Assembly: GCA_964582875.1 (NCBI GenBank)
Contig: CAZOTZ010000062.1
Location: 1 to 9,227 of the forward strand
DNA length: 9,227 nt
Origin: JAADDV01 sp964582875
Lineage (GTDB): Bacteria; Aquificota; Aquificia; Aquificales; Hydrogenothermaceae
Direction: 5' to 3'
Part shown: positions 7,684-9,227 of the stretch, piece after piece
Position numbering within the stretch: the first letter of the stretch is position 1
Layout: every line of letters starts with the position of its first letter
Position numbers and translations under genes: made by a program
Notes under the pieces: generated by a model
What the model was told of the DNA's origin: nothing
Seen by the model: the letters and a program-made list of their open reading frames with translations, nothing else
The model's database searches: none

Positions 7684-7697
7684 CTGATTTTTATCAA
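7684..7697 (-). promoter_or_regulatory. FNR/CRP-family-like operator upstream of hemN
   Basis: The minus strand reads TTGAT-AAAA-ATCAG, which matches the FNR consensus TTGAT-N4-ATCAA at 9 of 10 positions. Its centre (7690.5) is about 31 bp upstream of the centre of the TATAAT at 7657-7662, or about -40 to -41 from the predicted start. This is close to the class II activator position (-41.5). hemN genes in several proteobacteria are controlled by FNR/ANR-type regulators, so context supports the call. The regulator itself is not in this window. Confidence 0.6.
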
Positions 7698-7729
7698 TTT
7701 ACAATGAAAAATAACAGTTTTTTAAAGTA

Positions 7730-9040
7730 TCATAATGAGTCAGATATACTACAGATAACATCTTCCATTTTCATTCCCCTTGAACCTTTAACGAGGACAA
7801 AAACTTTCTCTTTAGAAGAGATATTTTTGATTTCTTTTGCTATCTCCTCTTTTTTTGAAAACCATTTCCCTCTCCCTGCTTCTTCAAAAGCAAATTTCAT
7901 TTTTTCTCCATAAAAAAATAGATAATCTATAGGGCTTTCCCTTAAAAGTTTTCCCACTTCTCTATGGAGCTTTTCAGAGTACTCTCCAAGTTCAAGCATA
8001 TCCCCAAGAACAATAATCTTTTTTCCTTTTATACTGCTTATAGTTTTTATAGCATTTTCTACAGAAAGGGGATTAGCATTATAGGTATCATCAATAATTG
8101 TTAAGTTTCCATTTTTTATTATGTTTCCTCTTCCTTTTGGTGGTGAAAATTCTTCAAACAATTTTAAATGTTTTAAAGGATTTATATCTAAAAAATATAA
8201 AACACCAGCTACAGCTGCTATATTTTTAAATACAGCTCTGTTATAAACAGGTACAGTGATTTTTATTTTTTCGTTTTTATAAAAAATTTCTCCTGATGTT
8301 CCATATTCGGATACATAAACATTTTTGTAAGAAATATCTCCATTTTCTCCAAATGTAATGTATTTTTTTAGTTTTTTTCTGTAAAAGTTCTTTAACTGTT
8401 CCGGTAAAACAGCAAATTGGGAAAAATCAAATATTTCACCTTTCCCTTTCAAAACATTTTCGTATGAACCAAATTTTTCGGTATGCCCATGTCCTACTGA
8501 AGTTAGAACAGAAATATCCTGTCTTACCATCTGGGAAAGATAAGTTATATCTCCTATCTTTCCTGCTCCAAGTTCAAACACGCCTATTCTGGTATTTTCA
8601 GGAATATTTGCAAGGGTAAGGGGAACTCCTATTTCATTATTATAGTTTCCTGATGTTGAATAGGTAGGAAAAAAGTTTTTTAAAAGAAAACTTAAAAGTT
8701 CTTTTACTGTTGTTTTTCCACTTGTTCCTGTTATAGCAATAGCCTTTGAAAGTTTATTTCTCTTATAAATACCTACCTGTGTTAATGCCTTAAGGTTATT
8801 TTCAACAAGAATTCCATTTTTAAAAACAACTGGTTTTTCTGTAAAAAACCCTACAGAACCATTTTTTAGAGAATCTTCTATAAAGAGATGTCCATCAAAT
8901 TTACTTCCTTTGAGGGGTACAAAAAAAGAGTTTTTTTGTTTTTTTCTACTGTCTATTGAAAAAGAGGAAACTTCAGTTGAAAGATTAGATACGTTTAACG
9001 GTTTTCCTTTTGTTATTTCTAAAATCTGTTTTATATTCAT
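7730..9040 (-). CDS. murF: UDP-MurNAc-tripeptide:D-alanyl-D-alanine ligase
   Basis: MurF is a cytosolic ATP-dependent ligase that adds the D-Ala-D-Ala dipeptide to UDP-MurNAc-tripeptide, the last cytoplasmic step of the stem peptide. The 436 residues are normal for the family (about 450). It has the N-terminal uridine-nucleotide domain (SFSIDSRKKQKNSFFVPLKG, about 26-45), P-loop ITGTSGKTT (103-111), NYNNEIGVP (132-140), the ELGAG and TSVGHGHTEKFGS blocks (156-192), IDDTYNANP (316-324), LGDMLELGE (345-353) and KGSRGMKME (418-426). The ATG begins 13 nt after the CCA end of the upstream tRNA, and there is no Shine-Dalgarno in that gap. The tRNA promoter is the only evident promoter, so murF is probably cotranscribed with the tRNA. 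It is a paralogue of the nearby murE, and each carries its own diagnostic motifs. Confidence 0.97.
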   Translation of the reverse strand: MNIKQILEITKGKPLNVSNLSTEVSSFSIDSRKKQKNSFFVPLKGSKFDGHLFIEDSLKNGSVGFFTEKPVVFKNGILVENNLKALTQVGIYKRNKLSKAIAITGTSGKTTVKELLSFLLKNFFPTYSTSGNYNNEIGVPLTLANIPENTRIGVFELGAGKIGDITYLSQMVRQDISVLTSVGHGHTEKFGSYENVLKGKGEIFDFSQFAVLPEQLKNFYRKKLKKYITFGENGDISYKNVYVSEYGTSGEIFYKNEKIKITVPVYNRAVFKNIAAVAGVLYFLDINPLKHLKLFEEFSPPKGRGNIIKNGNLTIIDDTYNANPLSVENAIKTISSIKGKKIIVLGDMLELGEYSEKLHREVGKLLRESPIDYLFFYGEKMKFAFEEAGRGKWFSKKEEIAKEIKNISSKEKVFVLVKGSRGMKMEDVICSISDSL

Positions 9041-9053
9041 TGTATTAGATGTA

Positions 9054-9129
9054 TGGTGGGCCCGGGAGGACTCGAACCTCCGACCGGACGGTTATGAGCC
9101 GTCTGCTCTGCCAACTGAGCTACGAGCCC
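9054..9129 (-). tRNA. tRNA with CAU anticodon (elongator Met or lysidine-type Ile2)
   Basis: This is a complete 76-nt cloverleaf with encoded CCA (9056-9054). It has a 7-bp acceptor stem with one U5-G68 wobble, a 4-bp D stem, a 5-bp anticodon stem GACGG/CCGTC around loop CTCATAA (anticodon at 9096-9094), a 5-nt variable loop, a 5-bp T stem GGAGG/CCTCC with loop TTCGAGT, and discriminator A. The G1-C72 pair rules out the initiator tRNA, which has an unpaired 1-72. The choice between elongator Met and the Ile2 species (C34 changed to lysidine by TilS) is open. C4-G69 and the anticodon arm resemble Ile2 species as I remember them. GC content is 50 of 76, far above the surroundings, as expected of a thermophile. 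A strong promoter precedes it and murF follows closely. Confidence 0.95.
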
Positions 9130-9144
9130 CTCATGAGGTTTAAT

Positions 9145-9173
9145 AATATATAACTATAATTTTTTTTTGTCAA
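9145..9173 (-). promoter_or_regulatory. Promoter of the CAU tRNA and probably murF
   Basis: On the minus strand, a perfect -35 TTGACA (9173-9168), a 17-bp A/T-only spacer starting with seven A, and -10 TATATT (9150-9145) form a near-consensus sigma-70-type promoter. The start is predicted near 9138, about 9 nt before the first base of the tRNA. It is the best promoter in the window and the only evident one ahead of murF. Confidence 0.85.
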
Positions 9174-9178
9174 GAAAA

Positions 9179-9227
9179 ATGTATCTGTATCCAGTAAATT
9201 TTCATTTACCATTAGAAGCAGCGGTTC
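9179..9227 (+). CDS. Possible start of a divergent gene, cut by the window edge
   Basis: An ATG at 9179 opens a plus-strand frame that runs to the right edge without a stop and reads MYLYPVNFHLPLEAAV. Composition is protein-like, but 16 codons cannot be identified. A TATAAT at 9155-9160 lies upstream, but no -35 or clear Shine-Dalgarno goes with it. The competing reading is the 3' end of a minus-strand gene entering from the right (TAASNGK, stop at 9202-9204). The two cannot be separated within this window, so the call is weak. Confidence 0.2.
   Translation, partial: MYLYPVNFHLPLEAAV

Noticed and set aside
4776..9040. murE and murF as a possible internal duplication, because both carry a DGHLF-[VI]-ED stretch
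   Set aside because: They are long-diverged paralogues of the Mur ligase family, each with its own diagnostic motifs.
8910..9143. Plus-strand open frame ending in WAREDSNLRPDGYEPSALP and neighbours
   Set aside because: The EDSNLRP string is the well-known translation of the antisense strand of a tRNA. The frame runs across the tRNA and the start of murF on the opposite strand.
9194..9209. Perfect 6-bp hairpin GTAAAT/ATTTAC with a GAAA loop on the minus strand
   Set aside because: The stem is short and has one G-C pair; the nearest T-run is about 15 bp away. It could be chance in AT-rich DNA.
1..9227. Search for CRISPR arrays, transposases, integrases, toxin-antitoxin or defence genes
   Set aside because: Nothing of this kind was seen. 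The window is filled by housekeeping genes and one signalling gene, all gaps are under 200 bp, and no spaced repeats were noticed.

Overview
The window reads as ordinary chromosomal DNA from an AT-rich bacterium of about one-third GC by eye. Protein style (Lys/Glu/Ile-rich), the gene set and a tRNA that is far more GC-rich (50 of 76 bases) than its surroundings suggest a thermophile. My best guess is Aquificota, family Hydrogenothermaceae (Sulfurihydrogenibium/Persephonella type); this is an inference from general resemblance, not a search result. Every confident gene lies on the minus strand, so transcription runs from the right edge to the left.

Right part (9227 to 7730): a strong sigma-70-type promoter (TTGACA, 17-bp spacer, TATATT) drives a CAU-anticodon tRNA. 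murF (D-Ala-D-Ala-adding ligase of peptidoglycan synthesis) begins only 13 nt after the encoded CCA end. A possible plus-strand gene start is cut by the right edge.

Middle part (7729 to 3160): a 104-bp spacer holds an FNR/CRP-family-like palindrome placed about 41 bp upstream of the predicted start of a transcript reading hemN (anaerobic coproporphyrinogen III dehydrogenase), murE (meso-DAP-type UDP-MurNAc-tripeptide synthetase) and recN (SMC-like DNA repair ATPase). hemN and murE abut with no spacer, murE and recN overlap by 7 bp, and a hairpin plus T-run follows recN, so this looks like a three-gene operon.

Left part (3159 to 1): a soluble EAL-domain c-di-GMP phosphodiesterase candidate with an apparently zinc-less CZB-like domain and a degenerate GGDEF domain, then the head of the str operon (rpsL, rpsG) with two promoter-like elements in front of rpsL. 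fusA would be expected next, beyond the left edge, but is not visible.

No insertion sequence, phage gene, CRISPR array or broken gene was seen. The points that merit a second look are the oxygen-type regulatory site that may put murE and recN under the same control as hemN, the tRNA-murF junction without a Shine-Dalgarno sequence, and the degenerate sensory half of the EAL protein.
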